NCBI GenBank assembly: GCA_964606665.1
Contig: CAZSHS010000006.1
Span: 86,979-150,978, forward strand
Origin: Aved-18 sp964606665
GTDB taxonomy: Bacteria > Cyanobacteriota > Vampirovibrionia > Obscuribacterales > Obscuribacteraceae
Reading direction: 5' to 3'
DNA: 64,000 nt
The notes beneath the pieces are model-generated. The model saw nothing but the letters and a program-made list of their open reading frames with translations. It ran no database searches and had not been told where the DNA came from. The translations under genes and the position numbers were made by a program. Shown one piece after another: positions 63,488 to 64,000 of the stretch. Within the stretch, counting starts at the first letter, position 1. Every line of letters starts with the position of its first letter.

Positions 63488-63537
63488 ATAGAGAGCGTGG
63501 CTAAGAACCATGACTTCCGTTTTGAAACTCTTGTGGT
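63488..63537 (+). pseudogene. Decayed tRNA-like relic next to tRNA-Arg
   Basis: From 63488 the bases match the D-stem, anticodon arm and variable region of the tRNA-Arg at 63594-63623, with 25 of 30 identical in an ungapped comparison. The anticodon arm would still pair (CGTGG / CCATG) with loop CTAAGAA. No acceptor stem or D-loop consensus exists and the T arm is eroded, so it is not a working tRNA. Confidence 0.55.
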
Positions 63538-63552
63538 AGGATAAACAAGTTC

Positions 63553-63569
63553 GACGACCTATGGTCGTC
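63553..63569. other. Hairpin just upstream of tRNA-Arg
   Basis: GACGACC / GGTCGTC, a perfect 7-bp stem with a 3-base loop, ending 5 bases before the tRNA. It could be a terminator or processing element for the preceding gene; no U run follows. Confidence 0.45.
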
Positions 63570-63574
63570 ACTTT

Positions 63575-63648
63575 CTGCCCGTAGCCCAGTTGGATAGAGC
63601 GCATGGCTACGAACCATGAGGTCGTAAGTTCGAGTCTTACCGGGCAGG
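63575..63648 (+). tRNA. tRNA-Arg (anticodon ACG)
   Basis: A cloverleaf is readable: acceptor CTGCCCG (63575-63581) with CGGGCAG (63641-63647), D arm GCCC/GAGC with one mismatched pair, anticodon arm CATGG-CTACGAA-CCATG with anticodon ACG at 63609-63611, and T arm GTAAG-TTCGAGT-CTTAC. The discriminator is G63648; CCA is not encoded. 74 bases. ACG would be edited to ICG and read CGU, CGC and CGA. Confidence 0.93.
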
Positions 63649-63673
63649 ATTTTTCAATCGAAGCAAATTGAAG

Positions 63674-63704
63674 CGATTCGCGTAAAGCGGATCGTTTTTG
63701 TTTT
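63674..63704 (+). terminator. Rho-independent terminator of tRNA-Arg
   Basis: CGATTCGC (63674-63681), loop GTAAA, GCGGATCG (63687-63694), with one G-U pair, then TTTTTGTTTT. Confidence 0.85.
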
Positions 63705-63746
63705 ACGACTATGCGATGAAAAAGATCCCTCTTCCTATTTCAATGC

Positions 63747-64000
63747 TCAAAGATCATGAATGACTTTAGGTGGAAATGCTGCTCTCATGGCGTTCAGCAC
63801 CGACAAAATATCTATTACTTCCTGGATAATGGCTCCACTTACTGGAGTTAATTGACCTGTGGCAGCAAATAGCATGCCAATTACACTTAGTGCCATGCCG
63901 CCGACCGCACTTTGAAGGGCGATGATTCGCATCCGACGGCTGATGTGCATGAACTCGTCCACTTTCTCAAGTAAGTTATCCATTATGACTACGCCTGCTG
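63747..64000 (-). CDS. Heavy-metal-translocating P-type ATPase, C-terminal end (start outside window)
   Basis: The frame is open to the right edge. The 84 visible residues read AGVVIMDNLLEKVDEFMHIS, then RRMRIIALQSAVGGMALSVI, and end with PVSGAIIQEVIDILSVLNAM. This is the C-terminal part of a P1B-type ATPase: the end of the hinge region and the last two transmembrane helices. Metal specificity lies in segments outside the window. The internal ATG at 63983 is not the start. Confidence 0.85.
   Translation of the reverse strand, partial: AGVVIMDNLLEKVDEFMHISRRMRIIALQSAVGGMALSVIGMLFAATGQLTPVSGAIIQEVIDILSVLNAMRAAFPPKVIHDL

Noticed and set aside
63488..63537. A functional tRNA-Leu (anticodon AAG) reading of the relic
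   Set aside because: The anticodon arm pairs, but acceptor and T stems do not, and no long variable arm typical of tRNA-Leu is present.
1..64000. CRISPR arrays, rRNA genes, insertion sequences, prophage
   Set aside because: No regularly spaced repeats, no rRNA-like conserved stretches, no transposase, integrase or phage structural genes seen.

Overview
The window looks like chromosomal DNA from a Gram-negative-type bacterium with a periplasm. Signs of this are a lipid A enzyme (LpxI), many Sec signal peptides, one Tat-like signal, and envelope proteins with TPR, VWA, CAP and LCP domains. The gene mix (type III glutamine synthetase, KorAB 2-oxoacid:ferredoxin oxidoreductase, NuoL/NuoM, tricorn protease, CHAT and trypsin/DUF4384 proteins, many lineage-specific secreted proteins) and a moderate GC content suggest a non-photosynthetic relative of cyanobacteria (Melainabacteria/Vampirovibrionia, Obscuribacterales-like). 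That placement is inference only; no marker gene here proves it. There is no rRNA, CRISPR array, prophage or transposase.

Layout. 1-3885: operon of exported proteins ending in a TPR-matrixin metalloprotease. 3932-10218: an accessory-looking island with a minus-strand operon (two-TM protein, sigma-like/helix-hairpin-helix fusion, unknown 402-aa protein), divergent from a trypsin-DUF4384 membrane protein and a second DUF4384 protein. A 12-bp palindrome occurs three times in this stretch and I did not see it elsewhere in the window. 10310-16176: exported Fe/Mn superoxide dismutase, ACT-malic enzyme, cytochrome P460-type protein with two paralogous membrane proteins, and a RmlD-like reductase. 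16204-26251: tricorn protease, a four-repeat secretion-ATPase-N-domain-like protein, a stand-alone acyltransferase domain, a HEXXH protease, an LCP ligase and an orphan AbiEi-like antitoxin.

26255-33547 is an energy block: korAB, nuoL with a His-rich one-TM protein downstream, and a divergent nuoM. 33567-43800 is envelope biology: VWA protein with 9-residue repeats, CAP protein, PgeF, SDR reductase, two convergent proteins sharing a beta-rich domain, and a TPR protein with an inactive-looking CHAT domain. 43926-53135 holds glpD, a 2-hydroxyacid dehydrogenase, a GT87-like membrane protein, rsgA, typA and a YdeP-type molybdopterin oxidoreductase. 53136-64000 holds two small envelope genes, a CHASE3-GGDEF-EAL protein, a Ser/Thr kinase, glnN, yjbQ, a TPR lipoprotein-like protein, lpxI, a low-complexity exported protein, tRNA-Arg(ACG) with a decayed tRNA-like relic beside it, and the 3' end of a heavy-metal P-type ATPase.

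The most unusual signals are the repeated palindrome, which encodes Lys-Pro-Ile-Ser-Val in two unrelated genes; the sigma-like/HhH fusion operon facing a membrane trypsin; the His-rich partner of NuoL; the pseudo-CHAT protein; and the tRNA relic.
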